Source: Alphaproteobacteria bacterium
Lineage (GTDB): Bacteria > Pseudomonadota > Alphaproteobacteria > UBA7985 > JAUIBT01
Direction: 5' to 3'
Assembly (NCBI GenBank): GCA_030428565.1
Contig: JAUIDR010000015.1
Span: forward strand, 1 to 63,879
Length of the DNA stretch: 63,879 nt
A program made the translations under genes and the position numbers. A model generated the notes under the pieces. The model saw only the letters and a program-made list of their open reading frames with translations. It was not told the DNA's origin and did no database searches. Positions within the stretch are counted from its first letter, which is position 1. Every line of letters begins with the position of its first letter. This document shows, one piece after another, positions 44,931 to 54,380 of this stretch.

Positions 44931-46229
44931 TTACGCCAACGGCGAGCTGTAGATCGGGAAGCGATCACACAGCGCTTTAACCTGCTGTGCGACTTCTGCT
45001 TCAACCGCCGCGTTGCCTTCTTCACCATTGGCAGCCAGACCGTCCAAGACCTTGGCGATAAGCTGGCCGATCAGGCGGAATTCATCTTCCTTGAAACCGC
45101 GCGTGGTGCCCGCAGGGCTGCCCAAACGGACCCCAGAGGTAATCATCGGCTTTTCGGTATCGAAGGGAACCGAGTTCTTGTTGCAGGTAATGTGAGCACG
45201 ATCCAGGGCCTTTTCCGCCGCATTGCCTTTGACGCCTTTGGGGCGCAGGTCGACCAACAGCAGGTGGGTCGCGGTGCCGCCGGAAACGATATCCAGGCCT
45301 TGCTCCTGCAACGTTTCGCCCAGCACCTGCGCATTGCGGACAACTTGCTGGCTGTAAGCTTTGAATTCGGGCTTCAATGCTTCGCCAAAAGCAACGGCTT
45401 TGGCTGCAATGACGTTCATCAAAGGACCGCCTTGCAGGCCGGGGAAGACCGCCGAATTTATCTTTTTGCCCAGGTCTTCATCGCGGCTTAGGATGATGCC
45501 GCCACGCGGACCACGCAGGGTCTTGTGCGTAGTCGAGGTAACAACGTGGGCATGATCAAGCGGATTCGGGTGGCAGCCGCCAGCCACGAGTCCTGCGAAG
45601 TGGGCCATATCGACGTGCAAATAAGCGCCGACACTGTCAGCGATTTCGCGGAAGGCTTTGAAGTCAATGATCTGCGGATAAGCAGAGCCACCGGCGATGA
45701 TCAGCTTGGGCTTGTGCTCTTCAGCCAGCGCGCGGACTTGATCCATGTCGATCTGCTGATCCTGCTCGCGCAGGCCATAGGCAACGGCGTTGAACCACTT
45801 GCCCGATTGGTTGACCTTAGAGCCGTGGGTCAAGTGTCCGCCGTGATCCAGCGACAGGCCCATAATGGTATCGCCTGGCTTGACCAGCGCCATGGTCACG
45901 GCCTGGTTGGCTTGCGCGCCCGAGTGCGGCTGCACGTTGGCGAAGCTACAGTCAAACAACTGCTTCAGGCGCTCAATCGCTAGGGTCTCAGACACGTCAA
46001 CGTACTCACAGCCACCATAGTAACGACGACCGGGGTAGCCTTCCGCGTATTTGTTGGTGTGGACCGAGCCCAGCGCCTGCATGACCGCGTTGGACACAAT
46101 ATTTTCTGAAGCGATCAATTCGATGAAGTCTTGCTGGCGAACAAGCTCCTGGTTCAGCGAAGCGAACAGCTCAGGGTCGGCTTGCTCAACATCGGCGGTC
46201 CAGAAGCCCTGAGGCACTTGATATTCCAT
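44931..46229 (-). CDS. glyA: serine hydroxymethyltransferase
   Basis: PLP enzyme converting serine and tetrahydrofolate to glycine and 5,10-methylene-THF, the main one-carbon source. The 432-residue protein has family length. The PLP lysine lies in [23 protein letters not shown] and [14 protein letters not shown] are further signatures, and the N-terminus has [13 protein letters not shown] lies seven bases before the ATG. rpiB is 78 bases upstream on the same strand, a common alphaproteobacterial pairing. The usual downstream nrdR is absent; instead a terminator follows. Confidence 0.98.
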   Translation of the reverse strand: MEYQVPQGFWTADVEQADPELFASLNQELVRQQDFIELIASENIVSNAVMQALGSVHTNKYAEGYPGRRYYGGCEYVDVSETLAIERLKQLFDCSFANVQPHSGAQANQAVTMALVKPGDTIMGLSLDHGGHLTHGSKVNQSGKWFNAVAYGLREQDQQIDMDQVRALAEEHKPKLIIAGGSAYPQIIDFKAFREIADSVGAYLHVDMAHFAGLVAGGCHPNPLDHAHVVTSTTHKTLRGPRGGIILSRDEDLGKKINSAVFPGLQGGPLMNVIAAKAVAFGEALKPEFKAYSQQVVRNAQVLGETLQEQGLDIVSGGTATHLLLVDLRPKGVKGNAAEKALDRAHITCNKNSVPFDTEKPMITSGVRLGSPAGTTRGFKEDEFRLIGQLIAKVLDGLAANGEEGNAAVEAEVAQQVKALCDRFPIYSSPLA

Positions 46230-46307
46230 TTGGGTATCCTGTCTTTTGTCAGATCAAGGGGGTATCAGATCGGGGATCAAAAAGGTAGGGGAGTGTCGCC
46301 GGGCCCG

Positions 46308-46754
46308 CTATGCGCTGGCATCGTCGCCTAGACTGAGCTTATCGACCCGTCGTTGATGACGGCCGCCTTCGAAGGCGACCTCTAAAAAGGCAGCCACGAC
46401 ATCCTTGGCGGTCTCGATCCCAATCAAGCGCGCACCAAGGGCCAAAACATTGGCATCGTTGTGGGCGCGGGTCAGGCGCGCGCCGGTCACATCGTGGCAG
46501 AGCGCTGCGCGGATGTGCTTGTGTCGGTTTAGTGCGATCGAGATACCGATACCCGTGCCGCACATGGCGATACCGCGCGCATCGGGGTCTGCACTCAAGG
46601 CTTGCGCCAGCTTGTTGGCATAATCGGGATAGTCAACCGAGCTGTTGTCAAACGGCCCTAGATCCACAACATCGTGACCCTGTTGCTTCAGCATATCGAG
46701 CAAGGCCGCTTTGAGTTCAATCGCGGCGTGATCGCTGGCAAAATAAGTGCGCAT
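46308..46754 (-). CDS. rpiB: ribose-5-phosphate isomerase B
   Basis: Interconverts ribose 5-phosphate and ribulose 5-phosphate in the pentose phosphate pathway. The 148-residue protein has the RpiB/LacAB signatures: FASDHAAIELK at the N-terminus, VDLGPFDNSSVDYPDYA and the active-site GIAMCGTGIGISIALNR with its Cys base. HNDANVLALGARLIG is in the C-terminal half. AAGGA lies 11 bases before the ATG. It probably shares a transcript with glyA. Confidence 0.96.
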   Translation of the reverse strand: MRTYFASDHAAIELKAALLDMLKQQGHDVVDLGPFDNSSVDYPDYANKLAQALSADPDARGIAMCGTGIGISIALNRHKHIRAALCHDVTGARLTRAHNDANVLALGARLIGIETAKDVVAAFLEVAFEGGRHQRRVDKLSLGDDASA

Positions 46755-46816
46755 GGCGAACGGCTTCCTTCGCTTAGATTTTCATGGTGGGCTGAGGACG
46801 GCAGCAGCCTAGCGGG

Positions 46817-47884
46817 CTAGACCAAAAAGGCAATGCGATCCGCCGGGAAAGATAGAGCCTGCGCCACTTGGTCCGGTGTTACATCGTCAACCTTGCTGGG
46901 GTGCCAGCGCGGGTTGTGGTCCTTGTCCACCAAGACCGACCGGATACCTTCGAAGAAATCGCTCCGCTCCAGCCGTTTGGGGTTGAACAGCCATTGCGCG
47001 ACATTGAACTCCAATTGCAGGCATTCTTTAAAACTGCGGCCCTCGGCGTTCCGCTGCAAGGCCAAGGAGAGCACCATAGAACTGGGGCTACGGGTCTGCA
47101 TGACCTCAGCCATGGCGGCGGCCTCCCCGCCCTCGTGGTGCAGGCGCTCCACGATCTCCGAGACTCGATCCGCCGAAAAACAGCGCTCAATCATGGCCAT
47201 TTGCTCGGTCAGTTGTGAGGGGCCGGCCGCCTCTTTCGGCTCCGCGAAGCGGTCCAGCGCGGCACGGCTGCCCTGCTCCTTGGTCATATCGATCAATGCT
47301 GGCAAGTTCTCTTGGGGTACAAAGTGCGTGGCCAAGCCAACGGCCAGGGCATCGGCTGGGCTCAGGCGTGCGCCGGTCAGGGCCATGTAGGTGCCAACTT
47401 CGGACGGCAAACGGCTCAAGAAATAGGTCGCGCCCACGTCCGGGATAAAGCCGATCGCGGTCTCCGGCATGGCAATCTTGGTGGTCTCGCTGACGATGCG
47501 ATTGTTGGCATTGATCGCCAGGCCCATGCCGCCGCCCATACACACGCCGTTCATCAATACGCTGAAGGTCTTGCGCAGTTCAGACAAGAGCGCGTTGAGC
47601 TGGTACTCGTAATAGAAGAAATCGCGCGTAATCGCCACAGCTTCGCCCTTCGGCGCTGCAACCGCTTCGGTATAGAGCGCCTTTACATCACCGCCCGCAC
47701 ACAGCCCCTTATCAAGGCTGCCGACCATCAGGTATTCGCTAATGCTTTCGTCCGCTTCCCATGCCACGATTTTATCGCGCAGACCGGACACCATCTCCAT
47801 GCTGAGCGCATTGAGGGCCCTGGGTCGATCAAGCTGCAAGAGGCCAAGGCCGTTGTGTTGAGAAAAGGAAAGGTGTTCGCTCAT
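46817..47884 (-). CDS. 3-hydroxyisobutyryl-CoA hydrolase (crotonase family)
   Basis: A 355-residue crotonase-fold enzyme; the family hydrolyses 3-hydroxyisobutyryl-CoA in valine degradation. The identifying block is MPETAIGFIPDVGATYFLSR, where Glu and Asp are catalytic and distinguish hydrolases from hydratases. CAGGDVKALY and GVCMGGGMGL form the oxyanion loops. The C-terminal extension (about 260-355) is typical of HIBYL-CoA hydrolases and absent from simple hydratases. The start at 47884 gives the family N-terminus, but no ribosome-binding site is evident. It is divergent from hemB; no other valine-degradation gene is adjacent. Confidence 0.9.
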   Translation of the reverse strand: MSEHLSFSQHNGLGLLQLDRPRALNALSMEMVSGLRDKIVAWEADESISEYLMVGSLDKGLCAGGDVKALYTEAVAAPKGEAVAITRDFFYYEYQLNALLSELRKTFSVLMNGVCMGGGMGLAINANNRIVSETTKIAMPETAIGFIPDVGATYFLSRLPSEVGTYMALTGARLSPADALAVGLATHFVPQENLPALIDMTKEQGSRAALDRFAEPKEAAGPSQLTEQMAMIERCFSADRVSEIVERLHHEGGEAAAMAEVMQTRSPSSMVLSLALQRNAEGRSFKECLQLEFNVAQWLFNPKRLERSDFFEGIRSVLVDKDHNPRWHPSKVDDVTPDQVAQALSFPADRIAFLV

Positions 47885-48191
47885 AAGGGAAAGACTTAAC
47901 TGCAAGGACGAGGGACAAAACGTAGGCACTCTGCTTTAGCGCATCTGGCCAGCGCTTGGAAATAGGCAAGCTGCCTCAACCCCCAAGGCAAACGCAGAAA
48001 AGGGAGCAAGCGTGGCGGTTACGGGCCCTTTTTAGTTGCAAAAGGCGCCGACTTTGGCTCCGGCCATACGCGGCAATCGGCGTTTCAGTCCGCCATTGCA
48101 CCCGCCCACGAAGGCGTATACATCAATGTGCATCTTGGAAATCGTGGCCCATAGCCCCGCTCCCCCATTTCGACAGCCTAGAGGATTCCCC
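47885..48191. other. divergent intergenic region between the CoA hydrolase and hemB
   Basis: A weak hemB promoter is possible: TTGCAC (48096-48101) and TATACA (48117-48122) with a short 15-base spacer. No RNA gene, repeat or strong hairpin is seen. Open frames crossing this stretch lack family similarity and look fortuitous. Confidence 0.35.
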
Positions 48192-49250
48192 ATGACAGAC
48201 CGCCCCACTTCGGCCGCTTCGGCTTCTTCGTCGGCGGTCAAGTTGCCCGGGACAACAGCCGGTCTCAGTCAATTTCCCGCGGTACGCCTGCGCCGCCGCC
48301 GTTCGTCGGACTGGATGCGCCGTCTGGTTCAGGAAAACCATCTTCAGACCAGTGACCTGATTTGGCCGATCTTTGTACAAGAAGAAAACGGCCGCAGTCC
48401 TGTGCCCAGCCTGCCGGGCGTTGACCGCATCGGCCCGGACCTTTGGGTCGATGTTGCCGGTGAGGCCAAGGCTTTGGGCATCCCCGCGATTGCCCTGTTC
48501 CCGGTTGTTCCTAGCCACCGCAAGACCCATGCCTGCGAAGAAGCGTGGCGAGCTGACAATCTGGTCTGTCGGGCCATGCGCGCCATCCGCGCTGAGGTCG
48601 ATGGCCTGGGCCTGATCGCTGACGTTGCCTTGGACCCCTACAACGCCAGCGGCCAAGATGGCCTGTTGTCTGATACGGGAGAAGTGCTGAACGACGAGAC
48701 GCTGGAAGCTTTGATCAAGCAATCTTTGGCGCAAGCCGACGCCGGTGCCCATATCCTGGCTCCGTCCGACATGATGGACGGGCGGATCGCGGCCATTCGC
48801 GCAGCATTGGACGACGCCGGCTACAGCGAGGTTGCGCTCATGTCCTACGCCGCGAAATTCGCTTCCGCCTTCTATGGCCCCTTCCGCGATGCGGTGGGCT
48901 CATCCGGGGCGCTCATGGGCGATAAGAAGACCTATCAGCTCAATCCAGCCAACGTGCGCGAAGCCGAGCTTGAAGCTCGCTACGATGTCGACGAAGGCGC
49001 GGACATGCTGATCGTCAAGCCCGGCCTGCCCTACTTGGATATTTTGCAGCGCATCGCTGCCACCAGCCCTATTCCTGTCTACGCCTACCAAGTGAGCGGT
49101 GAGTTCGCCATGTTGAAGGCCGCCGCCGCCCAAGGCTGGCTAGACGAACAAGCGACCGTCGCCGAAACGCTCATGGCCTTCAAACGCGCCGGTGCTGACG
49201 GCATTTGGAGCTACGCAGCGCTGGATATCGCCCGGGCGATGAAGGGCTGA
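48192..49250 (+). CDS. hemB: delta-aminolevulinic acid dehydratase (porphobilinogen synthase)
   Basis: Condenses two 5-aminolevulinate molecules to porphobilinogen in tetrapyrrole synthesis. The 352-residue protein has the two active-site lysines in MSYAAKFASAFYGPFRD and MLIVKPGLPYLD. The metal-binding region reads DVALDPYNASGQDG without the three cysteines of zinc enzymes, placing it in the magnesium-dependent group found in other alphaproteobacteria. The N-terminal 35 residues are Ser/Thr/Ala-rich and nonconserved. AGAGGA lies six bases before the ATG at 48192; a longer frame to 48036 is not supported. A bidirectional terminator follows. Confidence 0.97.
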   Translation: MTDRPTSAASASSSAVKLPGTTAGLSQFPAVRLRRRRSSDWMRRLVQENHLQTSDLIWPIFVQEENGRSPVPSLPGVDRIGPDLWVDVAGEAKALGIPAIALFPVVPSHRKTHACEEAWRADNLVCRAMRAIRAEVDGLGLIADVALDPYNASGQDGLLSDTGEVLNDETLEALIKQSLAQADAGAHILAPSDMMDGRIAAIRAALDDAGYSEVALMSYAAKFASAFYGPFRDAVGSSGALMGDKKTYQLNPANVREAELEARYDVDEGADMLIVKPGLPYLDILQRIAATSPIPVYAYQVSGEFAMLKAAAAQGWLDEQATVAETLMAFKRAGADGIWSYAALDIARAMKG

Positions 49251-49303
49251 AACGCCCGTAACGCGGACGACACTTGGAGGCTGCACCAACAATGGCCTGG
49301 ACA

Positions 49304-49343
49304 CAAAAAAACCCGCCAGACCTATGCGTCTTGCGGGTTTTCT
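49304..49343. terminator. bidirectional terminator between hemB and a lipoprotein gene
   Basis: AAAACCCGC (49308-49316) and GCGGGTTTT (49333-49341) pair, with inner AGAC/GTCT and a CTATGC loop; A-run on the left, T-run on the right. It serves hemB and the convergent lipoprotein gene. Confidence 0.9.
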
Positions 49344-49370
49344 TACTTTAACATCAAAGCGTAAATAAAG

Positions 49371-50030
49371 TTACGCGCAGACGAATTCCAAATTTTTGCT
49401 GCCATTCGGCATGGCCACGGCAGGTTGGCTACGCGCGGATAGGCCCATTTCCTGGCAGGATGCACTCGCTTGTGCGCGGGCCTCTTGCTCGCTCATGCTG
49501 TCAGCAAAATTTACATAGCCGCGATTGTCGTTGATATAGACCCTAAGATCAGAGCTACTAGAGCTCAATCCGACATCAGAATTTGAAAAAGCCCCATTGC
49601 CGCTCTTAATTTCGGCGCCAGACCCAACAAAGTTCGGCCCTTGGCTAGCACTCAAGTTGACGTATTGGCCCGGCATGGGGTTGAGCCGATAGAGGCCTTC
49701 AGCGGACTTTTCAGCCTTCATTCGCTCGCCAGTAGCAGCATTATAGTAGACATGGCCAACCTGGAGCACCTCATTCGAACGCACAAAGGAGCGCTGTCCA
49801 TTGACGTAGGTAGGGATCAGAATATGGCCGCTCTTTTCCGAGAAATAGACCGGATCAGGCGCTTCCGCAGGTTTAGCATTCGGATCGATTTTGGAGCGGT
49901 CGATGACCCGTTCTGCGGTCACGCGATAGGGGTGGCGATTGGCGAAAGGAGCCTTGGCGCCGGGTTTTGGCGCGCAAGCGGTGGTCGCCGCTACCCCTGC
50001 CAGCGCCAGAAAAATCAGCGCGTATTTCAT
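49371..50030 (-). CDS. predicted lipoprotein of unknown function
   Basis: A 219-residue exported protein. The N-terminus (MKYALIFLALAGVAATTAC) is a signal peptide with a lipobox-like TTAC; Cys19 would be acylated. The mature part has a basic stretch, then a region with FSEKSGHILIPTYVNG and VGHVYYNAATGERM, a Ser/Gly-rich linker and a C-terminal SMSEQEARAQASASCQE segment with a conserved-looking Cys pair (the second in the last residues, EFVCA). I recognise no family. AGGG lies six bases before the ATG. hflX is upstream on the same strand, about 95 bases away. Confidence 0.7.
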   Translation of the reverse strand: MKYALIFLALAGVAATTACAPKPGAKAPFANRHPYRVTAERVIDRSKIDPNAKPAEAPDPVYFSEKSGHILIPTYVNGQRSFVRSNEVLQVGHVYYNAATGERMKAEKSAEGLYRLNPMPGQYVNLSASQGPNFVGSGAEIKSGNGAFSNSDVGLSSSSSDLRVYINDNRGYVNFADSMSEQEARAQASASCQEMGLSARSQPAVAMPNGSKNLEFVCA

Positions 50031-50124
50031 ATAATACCCTAAAAAAAATCAGCACAGGTCGAATACGCCTATGCAAAAGTCTATGCTGCGTGTTTTGGGC
50101 TTAGAATGAGCCTTTTCTATGGCG

Positions 50125-51579
50125 TCAAAGGTAGAAAAGTCTGACACCTGGCCGGCTTTGCAACAATTGCTCAAGTTGCCCGCGACCTTTGGCGTCCACC
50201 TGCCCGCTCAAGACGATAAAGCTGTCACGGCTCTGATCAAACGCCGGGCTTTCTTCGTCTTGTTCGCCAATATCGTGCTGTGCGACCGGGTCATGATCTT
50301 CAGCCACATTGCGCGCAATTTGATAAATGCGCGCTCTGGCGGCGCCGTCGCTGACCGGCAGCACGGCTTGGAAATGCTGATCCTTGTGCTGCAAGCGCGC
50401 TTCGATCTGGGCCAATAACTCGGGCACTCCTGCCCCCGTTATCGCCGAGACTGTCTTCAAGTCCGCGTCTGGCAGTCGATCACGCTGGGAGGGCTGCAAA
50501 CGGTCAATCTTGTTGCCGACCTCTAGCACGCGCTCGTGGCAAGCTTGCTCGCCGATCAGCTCCAGCAATATCCTCAGCACATCGCGCCGCTGCGCACCGG
50601 TGTTGGGATGCGAGAGATCGCGTAAATGCAAAATCAAATCGGCGCTCTCGACCTCTTCCAAGGTCGCCTTGAAGGCTTCAATCAGCTCGGTCGGCAAATC
50701 AGCGATAAACCCAACCGAGTCCACCAGCATGCAGACCCCGCCACCGGGCAGTTCCAAACGGCGGTGGGTCGGGTCCAGGGTTGCGAACAGCATGTCCTTT
50801 GCCATGACTCCTCCCTGGGTCATCGCATTGAACAGAGTGGATTTGCCCGCATTGGTATAGCCCACCAGCACCACCACGGGATAAGGCGCCCGCTCGCGCG
50901 CTTTGCGATGGAGCGCGCGGGTCTGGCGGACCTTGGCCAACTCCTTTTTGAGGCGCAAGATGCGATCATCAATGCGCCGGCGGTCCAATTCCAACTGCAT
51001 CTCACCAGGGCCACCGCGCATGCCGCGCCCGCCGCGTTGGCGATCCAGGCCGCTCCAAGCGCGTACCAAGCGCGAGCGTTGGTAGGTCTGCGCGGCTAGC
51101 TCGACCTGCAATTGGCCCTCGCGGGTCTGGGCGCGCTGCGCGAAAATCTCGATAATGAGGCCGACGCGATCCATGACCTTAAGCCCCAAAGCCCGCTCCA
51201 AATTGCGTTGTTGCAAGGGGGTCAAACTGGCATTGAAGACAATCAGCTCGGCCTTGCTCTGCTCGACGGCTTCTTTGATGCTCTCAATGTGGCCACCGCC
51301 AACTAGGGTCGATGCCTTGGGTTTGGTGACGCGAAAGTTAAGACTGGCCGCCAAGTCCAAGCCCAAAGCCTGACAGAGGTTCTGGGCTTCTTCCAAGCGC
51401 TCTTCGCTCGATCGGCTGTCGGGCTCGCTGGCGTTTTGCGCAACCTGGGCTCCGGCGAACACCCCACCGTGGAGATTGGGCAGCCCGTCGGGTTGCACCA
51501 AAATGGCTCGGCTTTTATCGCTGTCATCGCGATTTTCTGCCATTGAAGTTGTATTGTACGTCTCGCCAGACATGCTCAT
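50125..51579 (-). CDS. hflX: ribosome-associated GTPase HflX
   Basis: HflX binds the 50S subunit and splits stalled or stress-damaged ribosomes. The product is about 484 residues. The N-terminal HflX domain has TLVGGGHIESIK and VFNASLTPLQQRNLE; the glycine-rich linker RGGRGMRGGPGE is typical; the G domain has GYTNAGKST (G1), DSVGFI (G3) and GNKIDRL (G4). Starts at 51579, 51573 and 51543 are all possible; none has a strong ribosome-binding site. It lies downstream of hfq on the same strand, the conserved hfq-hflX order, separated by a short tandem repeat. Confidence 0.95.
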   Translation of the reverse strand: MSMSGETYNTTSMAENRDDSDKSRAILVQPDGLPNLHGGVFAGAQVAQNASEPDSRSSEERLEEAQNLCQALGLDLAASLNFRVTKPKASTLVGGGHIESIKEAVEQSKAELIVFNASLTPLQQRNLERALGLKVMDRVGLIIEIFAQRAQTREGQLQVELAAQTYQRSRLVRAWSGLDRQRGGRGMRGGPGEMQLELDRRRIDDRILRLKKELAKVRQTRALHRKARERAPYPVVVLVGYTNAGKSTLFNAMTQGGVMAKDMLFATLDPTHRRLELPGGGVCMLVDSVGFIADLPTELIEAFKATLEEVESADLILHLRDLSHPNTGAQRRDVLRILLELIGEQACHERVLEVGNKIDRLQPSQRDRLPDADLKTVSAITGAGVPELLAQIEARLQHKDQHFQAVLPVSDGAARARIYQIARNVAEDHDPVAQHDIGEQDEESPAFDQSRDSFIVLSGQVDAKGRGQLEQLLQSRPGVRLFYL

Positions 51580-51690
51580 CGACCATAACCGTGAATTGCC
51601 AAGTCCGTCTGCTCGCTCACCGGCGCGCAGCATGCACAAACACCAAAACCCGGCGCACGCAGACGGCGTGCCCGGCTTTGGGCGTTCAAA

Positions 51691-51720
51691 TAGTGATAGG
51701 CCAGATAGCGATAGGCCAGA
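51691..51720. repeat. 15-bp tandem duplication after hfq
   Basis: TAGTGATAGGCCAGA (51691-51705) and TAGCGATAGGCCAGA (51706-51720) differ at one base. The array ends six bases from the hfq stop codon (51727-51729). Confidence 0.85.
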
Positions 51721-51726
51721 CGGGGC

Positions 51727-51969
51727 TTAGTCGTCTTTTTGCTCTTCATGCAAATTGACAGGCGCGCTGGGCATGACTGTCGAAATGGCGTGCTTATAGA
51801 CCAACTGCACGTGGGTATCGCGGCGCAACAGCACAGAGTAATTGTCGAACCAGGTTACGATTCCTTGCAGCTTGACGCCGTTTACCAGGAAGACCGTGAC
51901 GGGAATTTTGCCTTTGCGAATGTGATTGAGGAATACGTCTTGGACGTTTTGGCTTTTTTCGGCGGCCAT
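51727..51969 (-). CDS. hfq: RNA-binding protein Hfq
   Basis: Hexameric Sm-like RNA chaperone that pairs small RNAs with mRNAs. The 80-residue protein has the canonical core: [34 protein letters not shown] (Sm1) and the YKHAIST-type Sm2 motif. The tail is short and acidic, as in alphaproteobacteria. GGAG lies nine bases before the ATG at 51969; an extended frame to 52041 is not supported. hflX follows. Confidence 0.97.
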   Translation of the reverse strand: MAAEKSQNVQDVFLNHIRKGKIPVTVFLVNGVKLQGIVTWFDNYSVLLRRDTHVQLVYKHAISTVMPSAPVNLHEEQKDD

Positions 51970-52146
51970 ATTATTGGACTCCAGTTTGTTCTTTATTGCG
52001 TTTGGAGGAGTCGAGCGGTTCGACTTGGATGCTATCCTCATCCAGACTTAGGAGAGATTGTGGTAAAAACCAGGGGGGATGTGGATTTCTCCACATTTTG
52101 AACCAGGTTTCCCACATTAAGGCAAGCCATCGGGCAAGCGCGCCGG

Positions 52147-53916
52147 TCAAATACCCAGCTGCGCCGCCAATTCTGCGTCTTTGCCATAGACGTCGGGGTA
52201 AAGCTTCAACTCGCCCTGCGGATCAATGAGAGCGGTATAATAGACCAGATCGACCGCAACCGGCTGCTTGAGAAGCTGAATATGGGTCTTGCCCGACCCC
52301 ATGGCGCGTTTGACCTGGCTACGTGACCAGCCTTGGTCCTGCGCCAAAATCCAGCTTGCCAGCTTTTCAGCATCGGCGACGCGCACGCAGCCTGACGAGA
52401 TCATGCGCACCTTTTCTGAGAACAACTCGCGCTCGGGCGTATCGTGCAAATAAATGTCTTGGGGGTTGGTCAGCGAAAAGCGGACGCCGCCCATAGCGTT
52501 CTTTGGACCCGGTCGCTGGCGGAAAGTATAGGGAAGATTGGAGGCCGAATAGCGGTTCCAATTTACAGACAGCGGATCGACCGCTTTGCCACGCCGGAAC
52601 GCTTGCAAGCCCATTTTATCAACCAAAGCTCTGGCATCGTGTTTCAACAAGGGCAGCAAATCCTCGCCCGCCGCAATTGGCGGAACGCTCCAATCGGGGC
52701 TGAACTTCAAATTTACAATCTGATCGCGCAGCACCGGTGTTGCGCGATCAGGCTGGCCAACAATGACCGGCATAGACATTACGTGTCTTTGCCCATCAAA
52801 GACGTCCAAATTGTAGCCCGGCAGATTGACCCGCACGCGCCGCCCGCCGGCTTGCTCTTGGGCGGTACGAAAGCGGTGCATATTAAGTGCGATCAGCCGC
52901 TTGGCGCTGTCGTCCATGGACTTTGTCAGCACTGCCTTGCGTAGCCCCTGAAACTGAGCGTCCTGCGGGCGCAGGCGCTCCAAAGCTGTCGCGAAATCGC
53001 CGGAGGCCAGCGCCGCTTCGAGCAGCGGCAAGCCGTTTTGAGAACCTGCCGTCAACCCTTCGCGTAGTTCGGGCAAATACAGGATCATGCCTTGGGTTAG
53101 GGCAAGCTCGGTGCGCGCGATGCTTGCCAGCGTGTTGGCATGTGACAGGTCGATCCCTTCCGCCGGTACATAGCGGCGCGGCGGCAGGCCGTCTGCCCAA
53201 GACTTTGCCAAGCTGGCCTGGGCGACTTTGGCTTCTTTGGACCAGGCGCCCCGGTACCAAATCGGCTGATAGCCATAGCTGCTGTAGAAACGGTCCAAGG
53301 TTCGCGCCCAATCTGGGTGCGTCTCGGCGCGCTTTGCGATCAGGCTGCGAACTTGGCGACCAATGTCTTGGCTACTAAAGCTCTGCTGGTCCGCGCTCAA
53401 ATCCAAATAGGGTTGTTGGGTCGCCGTCGCTTGTTGCTGGGCGTTCGGGCTTTCATATTCCGATTGAAAGTTGCCCGCCTCTTGCATGTAGGCACTCGGT
53501 TGTTGGATGTAGGCGTCAGCGCTGTTGCTCGAACCTGGGGCGGCATAGGTGCTGCCAGCGCCGCCGGAAGACACGACCTGCCCCTGCTCGGCTAAAGGCG
53601 GCATGGCCATTACCGCGCCATTCACCTCAGAATAGCGCTCGTAGCGCGTGATCGAGCGACTTGGCGCCTGGTTGAAGCCGCCCCTTTCAATCACACCACA
53701 GCCCGACACCAACAAAAGCGCGCTGACTAGGAGCCAGCCCTTACGCAGGCTCGCGGTCCGCAAGCAATCCGTGCGGTGCCCCCAGTCCGGTCGCGCGCTC
53801 GCAGCGCTGCCCGTCAGTAACGCTGATGAGCTGAACACTAGTGACTTGTTCACCTGATCGGCTTCAAAACCAGCCAAAACGGGGTCTAATTTGGCGCTAG
53901 AAATCCCCAAACCCAT
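52147..53916 (-). CDS. L,D-transpeptidase, YcbB/YkuD family
   Basis: An envelope enzyme making 3-3 peptidoglycan cross-links. The C-terminal YkuD domain shows YLHDTPERELFS and SSGCVRVADAEKLA with the catalytic Cys and the His (HxxT ... SxGCxR). The central part (about 180-330) resembles the YcbB scaffold domain (FYSSYGYQPIWY, GLPPRRYVPAEG). The N-terminal linker is Ser/Gln/Ala-rich. A lipobox-like segment (LLVSALLLVSGC) occurs 60-70 residues into the reading frame, so the true start may be a TTG at 53763, giving a 538-residue lipoprotein; the ATG at 53916 has only a weak GAG upstream. The stop and catalytic domain are certain, the start is not. Confidence 0.88.
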   Translation of the reverse strand: MGLGISSAKLDPVLAGFEADQVNKSLVFSSSALLTGSAASARPDWGHRTDCLRTASLRKGWLLVSALLLVSGCGVIERGGFNQAPSRSITRYERYSEVNGAVMAMPPLAEQGQVVSSGGAGSTYAAPGSSNSADAYIQQPSAYMQEAGNFQSEYESPNAQQQATATQQPYLDLSADQQSFSSQDIGRQVRSLIAKRAETHPDWARTLDRFYSSYGYQPIWYRGAWSKEAKVAQASLAKSWADGLPPRRYVPAEGIDLSHANTLASIARTELALTQGMILYLPELREGLTAGSQNGLPLLEAALASGDFATALERLRPQDAQFQGLRKAVLTKSMDDSAKRLIALNMHRFRTAQEQAGGRRVRVNLPGYNLDVFDGQRHVMSMPVIVGQPDRATPVLRDQIVNLKFSPDWSVPPIAAGEDLLPLLKHDARALVDKMGLQAFRRGKAVDPLSVNWNRYSASNLPYTFRQRPGPKNAMGGVRFSLTNPQDIYLHDTPERELFSEKVRMISSGCVRVADAEKLASWILAQDQGWSRSQVKRAMGSGKTHIQLLKQPVAVDLVYYTALIDPQGELKLYPDVYGKDAELAAQLGI

Positions 53917-54111
53917 GAATTTTCTCAAAATGGCATTAAATAATCTTGGTGTCAGTCGCACAGCAATTCGACCAGAACGAGGCCAGCCTATCCTTTATTG
54001 AGAAGGGATAGCCCTATTTGCGGTGGCTTTGTGACAGCCATGCTGGAAATTGCGGTCGTTCACTACGCTGGTTGACGGACACCCCGCGGCCCCTCAAACC
54101 CTCACAAATAT

Positions 54112-54300
54112 GTGACGGCGCGGAATCCCACGATTTCCTTTAAGTTGAGCAACCTGCAAAAACGGATAAACCGAAAATGGCTCGTTTTCGGTTGTAAATT
54201 TCGCAAGTTGACCAACCAAAGGTTGCATTTTGCAATTTACTATGCAAATTCAGAGCAAATCCATGTGGACAAACGCGATTTGCTCTGCGGTCAGCTCCCC
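54112..54300 (+). ncRNA. AT-rich structured leader or small RNA upstream of an OmpA-like gene
   Basis: Between the L,D-transpeptidase and OmpA-like genes (464 bases without a convincing gene) lies an AT-rich segment with successive inverted repeats: a 9-bp stem 54169-54177/54185-54193 (AACCGAAAA), a CAACC/GGTTG hairpin near 54213-54226 and a perfect 10-bp stem 54252-54261/54277-54286 (AGAGCAAATC, 15-base loop). GCAAAT recurs three times. No T-run ends the last hairpin. It could be a stabilising 5' UTR of the OmpA-like mRNA (ATG at 54381) or an Hfq-dependent small RNA. Confidence 0.4.
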
Positions 54301-54380
54301 AAGCAGTCAAGGATGACATCAGTCGGACGGGACGCGCTTTGGCCGCTCCAGTCCATATCTTGGTTTAGGAGACGACATTA

